37,330 bases of DNA, taken from CAZIZT01 sp964544085 (GTDB lineage Bacteria; Campylobacterota_A; Desulfurellia; Desulfurellales; Hippeaceae). Shown piece by piece: positions 14,403 through 21,480 of the stretch (its first letter is position 1; every line of letters begins with the position of its first letter). The position numbers were made by a program, and so were the translations under genes. The stretch covers positions 1 to 37,330 of the forward strand of contig CAZIZT010000016.1 of the NCBI GenBank assembly GCA_964544085.1, read 5' to 3'. Below the pieces are notes generated by a model. It was given only the letters and a program-made list of their open reading frames with translations, did no database searches and was not told the DNA's origin.

Positions 14403-16351
14403 AACTTGTACTCCACACCCAACCAAACGGTTCTATCAAAAACAGGAACATCTTTCAAAACCGTCAGGTGTCTGTTAATCGGATCAAAACGATAGTAATC
14501 CGTTGTGATGGCTCTGTTTAGAAGATCCGTACCCTTTAAGTAAACCACAAGATTTCTCGTTGCCCTGTATGTTAGGGTCGAACTCAAGTTATATGCCGGT
14601 CTATGACTTCCGTAAAGCCCCCTGTAGGATAAGCAATTATACAACGTGAACCTGCCGATACGGTTGAAAAGTGCAATGTATCCACCAAACAGGTTTCTTT
14701 TCGATCTAAAATCGGTTAATCTGAATGCCCAGAGGTTCAAATAGAGCCGGTTATATGGGTCAAAATCCCGTCTATATCTGAAAGAAACACTCTTAAGCCA
14801 GGTAATAGAGGGCGCATTTCTGTAACCAGATGCTGAAAAGTAGATAGCTTTAGAAACACGCGTATCCGAAAGTAGCAAAGAGTAGCTACTACTGTCCTTT
14901 CTGTATGTAATCTCTGCAGAAAGCGCAGAGGCAATCTGAGGCGAGACGCGCTTTTTTCCCAAGAGGTTCTGTCTGTAAAGCACATACGGTGTGGGAGCAT
15001 TGGCGCCCGAGAACAAGAAAGCTTTGAATGTCCAACGGTTAGAGTTGAAGATATAACCCACCCTGCCACCATAGGTGGAAAAATTGGTTATTCCGCCATT
15101 TACAAAATGCTTCTCCAGCTTGGCAGAAAACACAACCATGTTCCTCTTGTTGAACATATGATGCGCCTCAAAGATACCAGAAGCCACATACTCCCTGCTA
15201 AACTTCGAACCCGGCAAAGTTATATCGTTATCGGTCTGGTTCTTTTTGAAGTTGAAACCCCTGTATCTGCCTCTGACGCCAAACATAAACAAATCATTCT
15301 TTATCTTGAAGGTTTTTATCACCTTGACATCGCTCAATTTCTCCTCAAGTTTAGACTCCAGTGTGTTGTATGTTACCGGTATTCCAGGCCAGCCGGGTGA
15401 AATCCTTTTGAGATATACACCAAGTGGACCATCGGATTTCTGCGTATTGTCAGAACTTGTGAAGGAGTAGTTGATCGAAGCCTTCCAGGAGTCATCGCTG
15501 GAGGTATAATAGATGCCACCGTATAAATAACGAAAATCGGTTCTGTTTTTATCGACCGTCATATACCAGCTTTGCCCGATGAAGTTGTCCATTTTGCCAA
15601 AAACAGCCTGAGATTCAAAGCGAAAATTACCCGTGTCAAACTCGCCATAGAAGTTATAGGTATACTTGTTACGTGATAATGTGTAGAGCTTATGGAAATA
15701 GGGACTATAAAAATCGACCTTCTTTCTTTTGTTGTCACGTTTATCAAGGTAGAGAAAATAGGAGTTACCATTGCCCAGATCCCTGCCTGAATAGACATAG
15801 GTATCGTTCGTGCCCCGGCTGCCAATGGAAGAACTCACCACTGTTGCATTTTCCCTGTAACCTTTCTTGGTGTAAAGCTTTATTACTGTCGCTGCTGTGT
15901 CAAAGCCAATCTCATAGGAAGGGATACCAAGATAGACCTCGACATGGTCTATATAAGACATATCAAGCTGACCAAGAAGCTGAAAACCGTTTCCGCTGAA
16001 GGGTGCTACCATCTGACGATCGTTTAAATAGACCACTATAGGGTTAAATGTGTTTGTTTGAAAAGAGGTATAATTCACATCGCTCAAACCAGCTGCATTT
16101 TCATTGTACCTCAAAAACGGTATCTCGTTAACAAGCTCGCTTAGTGTTTTGATCTTCATTGCATCAAGATCCGCTCGTGTAAATACAATGAGGTAACCTG
16201 CGCTCTCCTTCTTTGTACGGGTCGACAGATCAGCTTTTTGAGCGTACTCACCAAGGAGCTGCTCAACCGTATATGCCGATGCGCCAGGAGCAACAAGCAT
16301 AAAAACAAGCAGCAGTGTGATTATGCGCCGAATACACAGAACACCCCTCAT
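14399..16351 (-). CDS. TonB-dependent-receptor-like outer membrane protein of a c-di-GMP module
   Basis: A 650-residue outer-membrane protein with signal peptide MRGVLCIRRIITLLLVFMLV...ASA (cut near residue 26). A plug-like domain follows (about 45-165, TRADLDAMKIKTLSELVNEI and VVYLNDRQM). The rest alternates aromatic beta-strands and ends in EYKF, a C-terminal phenylalanine typical of barrels. A segment before the plug carries ADLSTRTKKESAG, which I recall from Campylobacterota plug-barrel proteins encoded next to YfiR-like and GGDEF genes. No convincing TonB box is seen. It may be a sensor or gate that informs the downstream YfiR/cyclase pair, rather than a nutrient importer. GGAGGA precedes the ATG at 16351. 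Confidence 0.8.
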   Translation of the reverse strand: MRGVLCIRRIITLLLVFMLVAPGASAYTVEQLLGEYAQKADLSTRTKKESAGYLIVFTRADLDAMKIKTLSELVNEIPFLRYNENAAGLSDVNYTSFQTNTFNPIVVYLNDRQMVAPFSGNGFQLLGQLDMSYIDHVEVYLGIPSYEIGFDTAATVIKLYTKKGYRENATVVSSSIGSRGTNDTYVYSGRDLGNGNSYFLYLDKRDNKRKKVDFYSPYFHKLYTLSRNKYTYNFYGEFDTGNFRFESQAVFGKMDNFIGQSWYMTVDKNRTDFRYLYGGIYYTSSDDSWKASINYSFTSSDNTQKSDGPLGVYLKRISPGWPGIPVTYNTLESKLEEKLSDVKVIKTFKIKNDLFMFGVRGRYRGFNFKKNQTDNDITLPGSKFSREYVASGIFEAHHMFNKRNMVVFSAKLEKHFVNGGITNFSTYGGRVGYIFNSNRWTFKAFLFSGANAPTPYVLYRQNLLGKKRVSPQIASALSAEITYRKDSSSYSLLLSDTRVSKAIYFSASGYRNAPSITWLKSVSFRYRRDFDPYNRLYLNLWAFRLTDFRSKRNLFGGYIALFNRIGRFTLYNCLSYRGLYGSHRPAYNLSSTLTYRATRNLVVYLKGTDLLNRAITTDYYRFDPINRHLTVLKDVPVFDRTVWLGVEYKF

Positions 16352-16369
16352 TCATTCCTCCACTTGCTC

Positions 16370-16420
16370 AAAAAAATACCCTTTATTTTTCAGCCCGGCG
16401 AAAGGCAACTTCTGAGTTGC
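16370..16420 (-). promoter_or_regulatory. Structured leader upstream of the receptor/YfiR/DGC operon
   Basis: On the minus strand the leader holds a hairpin GCAACT-CAGA... (minus-strand arms at 16420-16415 and 16410-16405) followed directly by a CCTTT/AAAGG stem (16405-16401 with 16384-16380) and a run of seven T (16376-16370). The second stem plus T-run resembles a weak intrinsic terminator, so attenuation is possible. It matched none of the riboswitch patterns I checked from memory, including c-di-GMP-I. Confidence 0.35.
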
Positions 16421-16431
16421 TCACTCCTTAT

Positions 16432-16459
16432 TTTATAAACATGACGTTTAATTTGTAAA
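16432..16459 (-). promoter_or_regulatory. Promoter of the receptor/YfiR/DGC operon
   Basis: On the minus strand: -35 TTTACA (16459-16454), 16-base spacer, -10 TATAAA (16437-16432), each one mismatch from consensus. Transcription would start near 16425, giving a 70-base leader that contains the hairpins just described. Confidence 0.6.
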
Positions 16460-16534
16460 GTATTTATTGTTTTTTGGTTATTATTTTTTAACTCACAAAA
16501 CTCATCCAGAGACAATGCATACATCTCAAACCAC

Positions 16535-17233
16535 CTAAAACGCCGGTGTGGTTGCAACCGTAAAAAAAACAGAGGCGATTTTTGCCCTTGAGAGTACACG
16601 TGCACACTCATTAATTGTTGAACCGGTTGTAAACACATCATCCACAATAAGCACCCTTCTTATGTTGCGTTTCGGGCGGCACTCGAACGCATCTTTGAGA
16701 TTGGTTTTGCGCCTCTTTAAATCCAGTCCCACCTGATGCTGTGTCTGTTTGGTCTTTATCAAAAGATCCCAACAGATCTTGAGGCTGAATCTCCTTGCAA
16801 GATACCTTGCTATATATGCACACTGATTATACCCTCGTTTCCTGATGTCATTTTTATGCATCGGTACAGGTACAACACAATCCAGATCTTCAAGCAGCCT
16901 ATCGGGTAGCTCATCAAGATACCTCTCGATAAAGGATAGCACCCGGGGAAGAGAGTTAAACTTGGCAATCTCTATCAGACGCTTTATAGCTCCCTCTTTG
17001 TAGCTAAACAAAGAAAAGCCGTACTCAAAATGGCGCTTCCCTGCAAGGCATGAGGCACACAGCAGGTCACCGCTTTTATAAGCTAAAGGCTTTGAGCAAA
17101 CCCTGCAACGGTTACCTGCATAGGGCTCCAGCTTCTCCAGACAGCGTTGGCAAATGAAGCCCGAACTCTGAGCGTTGCACAATACACAACGTTGTGGGAA
17201 AAAAAGATTCAATAACTCTAAATCAACCCTCAA
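16535..17233 (-). CDS. comF: ComF-family phosphoribosyltransferase-like protein
   Basis: A 232-residue protein with the ComF layout. An N-terminal double zinc ribbon (CVLCNAQSSGFICQRC, then CRVCSKP...CASC) precedes a phosphoribosyltransferase fold ending in the PRPP loop VLIVDDVFTTGSTINEC (about 194-210). LDCVVPVPMHKNDIRKRGYNQ is the conserved mid-region. ComF takes part in DNA uptake in naturally competent bacteria, but homologues are also widespread in species not known to be competent. The first codon is TTG, overlapping the dksA-like stop by 11 bases; a second TTG at 17212 is an alternative start. Confidence 0.88.
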   Translation of the reverse strand: MRVDLELLNLFFPQRCVLCNAQSSGFICQRCLEKLEPYAGNRCRVCSKPLAYKSGDLLCASCLAGKRHFEYGFSLFSYKEGAIKRLIEIAKFNSLPRVLSFIERYLDELPDRLLEDLDCVVPVPMHKNDIRKRGYNQCAYIARYLARRFSLKICWDLLIKTKQTQHQVGLDLKRRKTNLKDAFECRPKRNIRRVLIVDDVFTTGSTINECARVLSRAKIASVFFTVATTPAF

Positions 17234-17567
17234 CTTCTATGATTGATCTACACTTAATACAGTATTTCGCGGTAGGTTTAGCCCTCATTCTTTCTATCTC
17301 AATATCCCTGCCGCACCGCTTGCATTTACCGTAGGTGCCCTTCTCAATATCGTAAAGGGACTCCTCTATTTCCTTTAGATGAGCCCTATCTTTTTCAAGT
17401 AAATCGTACAGTATCTCTCTGGAATAAACGGCACTGGAGAAATCTCCTTCATCACCACCTATTTTAATGCTGTTAACCTTCTGACTATTCTCCTTGATGC
17501 GCAAGGTTATTTCCTTTTTCAATGAGAGCAGCCTCTCTTTCAACTCCTGCAGGGTAGCAGCATCCAT
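17223..17567 (-). CDS. DksA/TraR-family zinc-finger protein
   Basis: A 114-residue protein, shorter than E. coli DksA (151). An N-terminal helical hairpin (1-75) carries at its bend GDEGDFS, a near match to the DxxDxA tip of DksA that reaches into the RNA polymerase secondary channel. A C4 zinc finger follows (CKRCGRDIEIERMRAKPTAKYCIKC; Cys82, 85, 103, 106). It is expected to modulate transcription initiation, possibly with ppGpp. GGAGG lies before the ATG at 17567. It is followed by comF with an overlap. Confidence 0.88.
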   Translation of the reverse strand: MDAATLQELKERLLSLKKEITLRIKENSQKVNSIKIGGDEGDFSSAVYSREILYDLLEKDRAHLKEIEESLYDIEKGTYGKCKRCGRDIEIERMRAKPTAKYCIKCRSIIEVEG

Positions 17568-17601
17568 AATTTTCCTCCGCTTAACCAGGAATAGCTACCC
17601 A

Positions 17602-17629
17602 ATAATTCTGATTTTTTAAAATTTGTCAA
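17602..17629 (-). promoter_or_regulatory. Possible promoter of the dksA-comF pair
   Basis: On the minus strand: perfect -35 TTGACA (17629-17624), 16-base spacer, -10 AATTAT (17607-17602). It sits in the 106-base gap after speE, about 35 bases before the dksA-like ATG. Confidence 0.5.
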
Positions 17630-17673
17630 GTATTTTGTGAACATCATAAAAGCACGATAAGAACGCCATTTTC

Positions 17674-18522
17674 TCATCCATAAACGATACGCTTGACGTA
17701 CTCTGGAAGCACAAAGCAGGCCTTATGAATTCTATCGTTATAGTATTTAAGTTGAAGATTAAGTTTATCATATCTATCCTTATAGAAACTCTCCGAGGGC
17801 GCTTTTCCCTTATAGCCCACCGAGAAGCACCACATACCTGATGGATAGGTAGGTATATAAGCAAGGTAACACTCAACCTTCTCTCCAAAAGCCTTTCTCA
17901 TGTTGTTTATTGAGCGCATCATCCAGTGGGGGTCGTAATAGGGATTTTCTGCCTGTGCAACTACGATACCATCATCCCTTAAGATTTTCTTTACGTTAGC
18001 GTAAAACTCACCTGTAAAGAGACCCTCTGCTGGCCCGAATGGATCAGTAGAGTCAATTATCACCACATCGTAGGCATCTTCTCTGTTCTTTACAAACTCG
18101 ATACCGTCTCCTATGATCACATTAACCTTTGGGTCATCATAGCCGCAGCCGACAAAAGGTGTATACTGTTTCGATACCTCGATTACTTTTGCGTCTATCT
18201 CTACCTCGGTTATACTATGCAGGTAGGTATGTTTGGCAAGTTCCCTTACCGTACCACCATCACCCCCACCTATTACCAGCACATCCTTTGGATCAGGATG
18301 TGAAAACAGTGGTACGTGAGCCATCATTTCATGATAAACAAACTCGTCCCTTTCCGTGAGCATAATCAAACCGTCGAGCAGCATTATCCTGCCAAAATCG
18401 TAAGTCTCTATAACATCCACACGCTGAAAATCACTGTAATCGGTCATCAATACCCGCTTAACCTTAAACGTGAAACCGCATGTGTCAGAGTACTTTTCCG
18501 TAAACCAGAGCTCCGGATTCAT
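17674..18522 (-). CDS. speE: Spermidine synthase (polyamine aminopropyltransferase)
   Basis: This enzyme transfers aminopropyl from decarboxylated S-adenosylmethionine to putrescine or a related polyamine, in the cytoplasm. The N-terminus (MNPELWFTEKYSDTCGF) matches the family start. The cofactor motif GGGDGGTVRELAKH begins near residue 85, followed by EVEIDAKVIEVSKQY and the catalytic VVIIDSTDPFGPAEGLF. The protein is about 282 residues from ATG 18522. The longer frame starts at a GTG that overlaps the AGGAGG Shine-Dalgarno, so the internal ATG is preferred. It lies just after the kor terminator, so it may depend partly on read-through. No speD is seen nearby. Confidence 0.93.
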   Translation of the reverse strand: MNPELWFTEKYSDTCGFTFKVKRVLMTDYSDFQRVDVIETYDFGRIMLLDGLIMLTERDEFVYHEMMAHVPLFSHPDPKDVLVIGGGDGGTVRELAKHTYLHSITEVEIDAKVIEVSKQYTPFVGCGYDDPKVNVIIGDGIEFVKNREDAYDVVIIDSTDPFGPAEGLFTGEFYANVKKILRDDGIVVAQAENPYYDPHWMMRSINNMRKAFGEKVECYLAYIPTYPSGMWCFSVGYKGKAPSESFYKDRYDKLNLQLKYYNDRIHKACFVLPEYVKRIVYG

Positions 18523-18550
18523 CACCTGAGTCACCTCCTGAAAATAGCAT

Positions 18551-18577
18551 AAAAAAAGGCACGCAAGGTTGCGTGCC
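18551..18577 (-). terminator. Rho-independent terminator after korC
   Basis: A GC-rich perfect stem GGCACGC / GCGTGCC with a six-base centre that can pair further is followed on the minus strand by seven T. It ends the idh/kor transcription unit 30 bases after korC, before speE. Confidence 0.85.
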
Positions 18578-18606
18578 CAGCATAAACATCAACAAAACGG
18601 GTTGTT

Positions 18607-19176
18607 TCAAGCCTTGCCCTTTTCCGCCTTGAGCTTCTTGGCGATCTCAACACCCATCTTAAAGGCTTTCTCATTAAGCTCAAGGAATGCCGGTGGCACC
18701 CTACGCTTAACGGCCTCGAAGATATTATCAAGAGACATGATCTGGGTCAACTCCCCTGTCATCCCCACGGAAAGTATGTTAGCAGTGATAACGTTACCCA
18801 CCTCATACTTAGCCGTTCTGACTATAGGATACTCATAGACATCCCATTTCTTCCTATCCTCATCCGGCACATTAACAAGGCCGCTATCCACAAGCACAAT
18901 CGCACCATCAATTGTGTCGGATTTATAGAGATTATAGGTCCTCTGATCCAGGGCAAGGAAGAAGTTTATATGGGTAGCCTCAGCAAAATAAATAGGCTCA
19001 TCGGAAATAATAACATCGGATTTCGTGGGTCCACCCCTAACCTGTGAGGTGTAGGTCGGTACCTGGGTTGCATATTTATTCTCAAAGTATATGGCGGCTT
19101 CGGCTATGATGGTACCAGCCAACATATTACCCTGGCCGCCGATACCTGCAAATCTCAATTCGTAATGAAATGCCAT
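18607..19176 (-). CDS. korC: 2-oxoglutarate:ferredoxin oxidoreductase, gamma subunit
   Basis: A 189-residue gamma subunit of the 2-oxoacid:ferredoxin oxidoreductase family, with the N-terminal RFAGIGGQGNMLAG and YTSQVRGGPTKSDVIISD motifs. It completes the KorDABC complex that interconverts 2-oxoglutarate and succinyl-CoA using ferredoxin. It follows korB by 11 bases and precedes the terminator. Subunit type is certain. The 2-oxoglutarate substrate is inferred from the four-gene order and the neighbouring isocitrate dehydrogenase. Confidence 0.92.
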   Translation of the reverse strand: MAFHYELRFAGIGGQGNMLAGTIIAEAAIYFENKYATQVPTYTSQVRGGPTKSDVIISDEPIYFAEATHINFFLALDQRTYNLYKSDTIDGAIVLVDSGLVNVPDEDRKKWDVYEYPIVRTAKYEVGNVITANILSVGMTGELTQIMSLDNIFEAVKRRVPPAFLELNEKAFKMGVEIAKKLKAEKGKA

Positions 19177-19187
19177 AACCGCTCTCC

Positions 19188-20006
19188 TTATTCGTTTTGT
19201 GCTTTTTGGACTAATTCTTTGTAAGCCTGCGTGTACTCCTTCTTGTTTTTGTCTTCATAAAGTATGCCAGTAATGTACTTGCCCGCAAGCTCCTCGCTGG
19301 ACATCTTGGCAGCCTTTGCCTTTGAAACGGTCTTCTCTTTGATCAGTTTAACCAGCTTTACAGGGTCGCCATACTTGTTCCTTCTGCCCCACTGAATATG
19401 ACAGTTACTCAAAGCATCGATCACACTCATGCCCTTGTGTTGCAGGCCTTTCTTTATGTAGTTTTTCAAAAGGATTGGCTCAGCCACAGAACCCCTTGCC
19501 ACAAAGGTTGCACCAGCACCCTTTGCCAGCTCAACAACATCGAAATCAGGATCTATGTTGCCACGCGGCATGGTGGATGCCTTTGTGCCGGTGGGTGTAA
19601 GTGGCGAATACTGGCCACCTGTCATTCCATAGATCCAGTTGTCTACAAGCACTAGCGTTATATCAATATTCCTCCTGCAGGCATGGATGAAGTGGTTACC
19701 GCCTATTGCTGTGGAATCTCCATCACCAGAGAAAACAATCACGTGCATATCAGGATGGCACATCTTTATAGCCGTTGCCACCGGTACTGCCCTACCATGC
19801 AGTGTGTGAATAGTATGAAAATCTACATACCCGGTAGCCCTGGATGAACAACCTATACCAGAAACCATTACAATATCGTCATTTTTCCACCCAAGCTCAT
19901 CTATTGCCGTGATAAGTGCCTTCAGTATGATGCCATTGCCGCAACCGGGGCACCAATACAGAGGCAGCTTATCCATTCTCAAATATTTGGAGTAATCGGT
20001 AGCCAT
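19188..20006 (-). CDS. korB: 2-oxoglutarate:ferredoxin oxidoreductase, beta subunit (TPP-binding)
   Basis: A 272-residue catalytic subunit. LYWCPGCGNG (17-24) is the typical entry, followed by the thiamine diphosphate motif GDGDSTAIGGNHF (94-106) ending near NWIYGMTGGQYSPLTPTG. Residues CPGCG and C53 belong to the family. AAGGAGG precedes the ATG, which overlaps the korA stop by one base. About 60 extra C-terminal residues are rich in Lys. The enzyme either decarboxylates 2-oxoglutarate or, with reduced ferredoxin, carboxylates succinyl-CoA as in the reductive TCA cycle. Confidence 0.94.
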   Translation of the reverse strand: MATDYSKYLRMDKLPLYWCPGCGNGIILKALITAIDELGWKNDDIVMVSGIGCSSRATGYVDFHTIHTLHGRAVPVATAIKMCHPDMHVIVFSGDGDSTAIGGNHFIHACRRNIDITLVLVDNWIYGMTGGQYSPLTPTGTKASTMPRGNIDPDFDVVELAKGAGATFVARGSVAEPILLKNYIKKGLQHKGMSVIDALSNCHIQWGRRNKYGDPVKLVKLIKEKTVSKAKAAKMSSEELAGKYITGILYEDKNKKEYTQAYKELVQKAQNE

Positions 20007-21145
20007 TACGATACCTCCTTGATTTTCTCTAAAATCTGCTGAGGCCTTATAGGCACACCTGCGGCTTGAAGCACGGTGTATATCTCGGCATTACCTTTTA
20101 CAGCTCTGTCTACTTCGTACAGTAGCTGTCCGAGATTGATCTCAGAGACGATTATTTTATCAAACTGTTTACCCAATTCTGCCACCTGCTTCTCAGGGAA
20201 GGGCCACAGGGTAATAGGCCTAAACATGCCTACCTTTATCCCCGACTGGCGCGCTTCGTCAATGGCTACCCTTGCAGCTGCTGCATTTGTTCCGTATGCA
20301 AACACCACAAGCTCCGCATCATCCATCTTGTAGTATTCAAACTTTTCAATGTCCTTTACATTATCCATTATCTTTTTAATCATTCTCTCTTCGTCTGCTT
20401 CGACAAGCTGAGTATCCACAGTCGGGAAGCCTGTCTTATCCTTGTTAAGACCGGTCATGTGGAATCTGTACTTCGGAAAATTCTCAGCGTTTGGCAGAGG
20501 AGGAATAATGCCGAATCTCTCCACATCATACGGATAATACTCCTCAGGTGGTACTGTCGGCTGTCTCCTGTTTATAATCTCAATCTCTGATGGATCGGGC
20601 AGCTCCACCCTGCCGTTCAGATGGGCAAGAACAGCGTCGGTCATCAAATAGACTGGAGTTCTATACTTCTCAGCCAGATTAAATGCCCTTATGGTTTCAA
20701 GATAGGTCTCAAGCAGCGTCTCAGGAGCTATGGTTATAACCATATGATCACCATGTGTGCCCCATCTTGATTGCATTATATCGCCCTGGGATACCCTTGT
20801 TGGTAATCCCGTGGAAGGTCCACCTCTCATGACATCAACAATCACAAGTGGCAATTCCATCATACAGGCAAGACCCACACCCTCCTGTTTCAACGAAATA
20901 CCAGGCCCACTGGAAGCGGTCATTGCTTTATAACCGGCGTAGCTTGCACCCACGCAAGCAAGAATTGATGCTATCTCATCCTCAAACTGCATAAAAACAC
21001 CGCCAACTTCCGGCATCCTCTTGGACAAATGCTCAGGTATCTCAGACGAGGGTGTAATCGGATAGCCGGCATAAAATCTGCAACCTGCCAGTATAGCAGC
21101 TTCCGCCACAAGCTGGTTTCCATTCATTATTTGAGCCTTAGACAT
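20006..21145 (-). CDS. korA: 2-oxoglutarate:ferredoxin oxidoreductase, alpha subunit
   Basis: A 379-residue alpha subunit with the pyrimidine-binding domain signature FYAGYPITPSSEIPEHLSKRM, the glutamate-bearing QFEDEIASILACVGASYAG, and TASSGPGISLKQE. It pairs with KorB to form the TPP active site. ATG 21145 is preferred over the preceding in-frame TTG (21148) because it has the better spacing from AGGAGGG. It is translated right after korD, with a 9-base gap. Confidence 0.94.
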   Translation of the reverse strand: MSKAQIMNGNQLVAEAAILAGCRFYAGYPITPSSEIPEHLSKRMPEVGGVFMQFEDEIASILACVGASYAGYKAMTASSGPGISLKQEGVGLACMMELPLVIVDVMRGGPSTGLPTRVSQGDIMQSRWGTHGDHMVITIAPETLLETYLETIRAFNLAEKYRTPVYLMTDAVLAHLNGRVELPDPSEIEIINRRQPTVPPEEYYPYDVERFGIIPPLPNAENFPKYRFHMTGLNKDKTGFPTVDTQLVEADEERMIKKIMDNVKDIEKFEYYKMDDAELVVFAYGTNAAAARVAIDEARQSGIKVGMFRPITLWPFPEKQVAELGKQFDKIIVSEINLGQLLYEVDRAVKGNAEIYTVLQAAGVPIRPQQILEKIKEVS

Positions 21146-21154
21146 CAAACCCTC

Positions 21155-21427
21155 CTATTTCGACTTTGTAACTTGATTGCCTTTACTGTCCGTAAAGGTT
21201 ATTTCCACACCTGGATCCACAACCTTAATGGCAAAATGGGGGCATGCGACCTCGCAGAGCTTACATCTGATGCAATCCTCCGGTCTTGCAACCTTACACA
21301 TGGAACCGGTCCACACATGCAGATCTTCCACCAGCTCAAGCACGTTCTTGGGACAAACATCTATGCACATCCCGCAAGCCGTGCACAGCTTTTCATCAAC
21401 TACAACAGGTGGTTGATTCAGCGCCAT
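21155..21427 (-). CDS. korD: 2-oxoglutarate:ferredoxin oxidoreductase, delta subunit (2x[4Fe-4S])
   Basis: A 90-residue ferredoxin-like subunit with two cluster-binding motifs, CTACGMCIDVCP and CIRCKLCEVACP, that passes electrons between the TPP site and external ferredoxin. The ATG at 21427 has AAGGAG 8 bases upstream; the GTG at 21436 lies within that site and is rejected. It is first of korDABC, 53 bases after idh, with a hairpin between them. Confidence 0.94.
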   Translation of the reverse strand: MALNQPPVVVDEKLCTACGMCIDVCPKNVLELVEDLHVWTGSMCKVARPEDCIRCKLCEVACPHFAIKVVDPGVEITFTDSKGNQVTKSK

Positions 21428-21453
21428 AATCCTCACTCCTTACTTAAAATTTA

Positions 21454-21470
21454 AGGGGCTAAAAGCCCCT
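21454..21470 (-). terminator. Hairpin between idh and korD, weak terminator or attenuator
   Basis: A 7-base stem AGGGGCT / AGCCCCT with a three-base loop is followed on the minus strand by a broken T-rich stretch (TTAAATTTTAAG). It may set idh and kor to different transcript levels. I see no separate kor promoter in the 53-base gap, so some read-through is likely. Confidence 0.5.
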
Positions 21471-21480
21471 CTTATCCTGT

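Noticed and set aside
14399..16351. Annotating the barrel as a siderophore or vitamin B12 receptor
   Set aside because: There is no TonB box, no transporter neighbours and no cobalamin riboswitch pattern in the leader, and its operon partners are signalling proteins.
16352..16534. c-di-GMP riboswitch before the receptor/YfiR/DGC operon
   Set aside because: The leader has hairpins but lacks the GCAAAGCC and GGGUAGCGGGG-type signatures of the c-di-GMP-I class.
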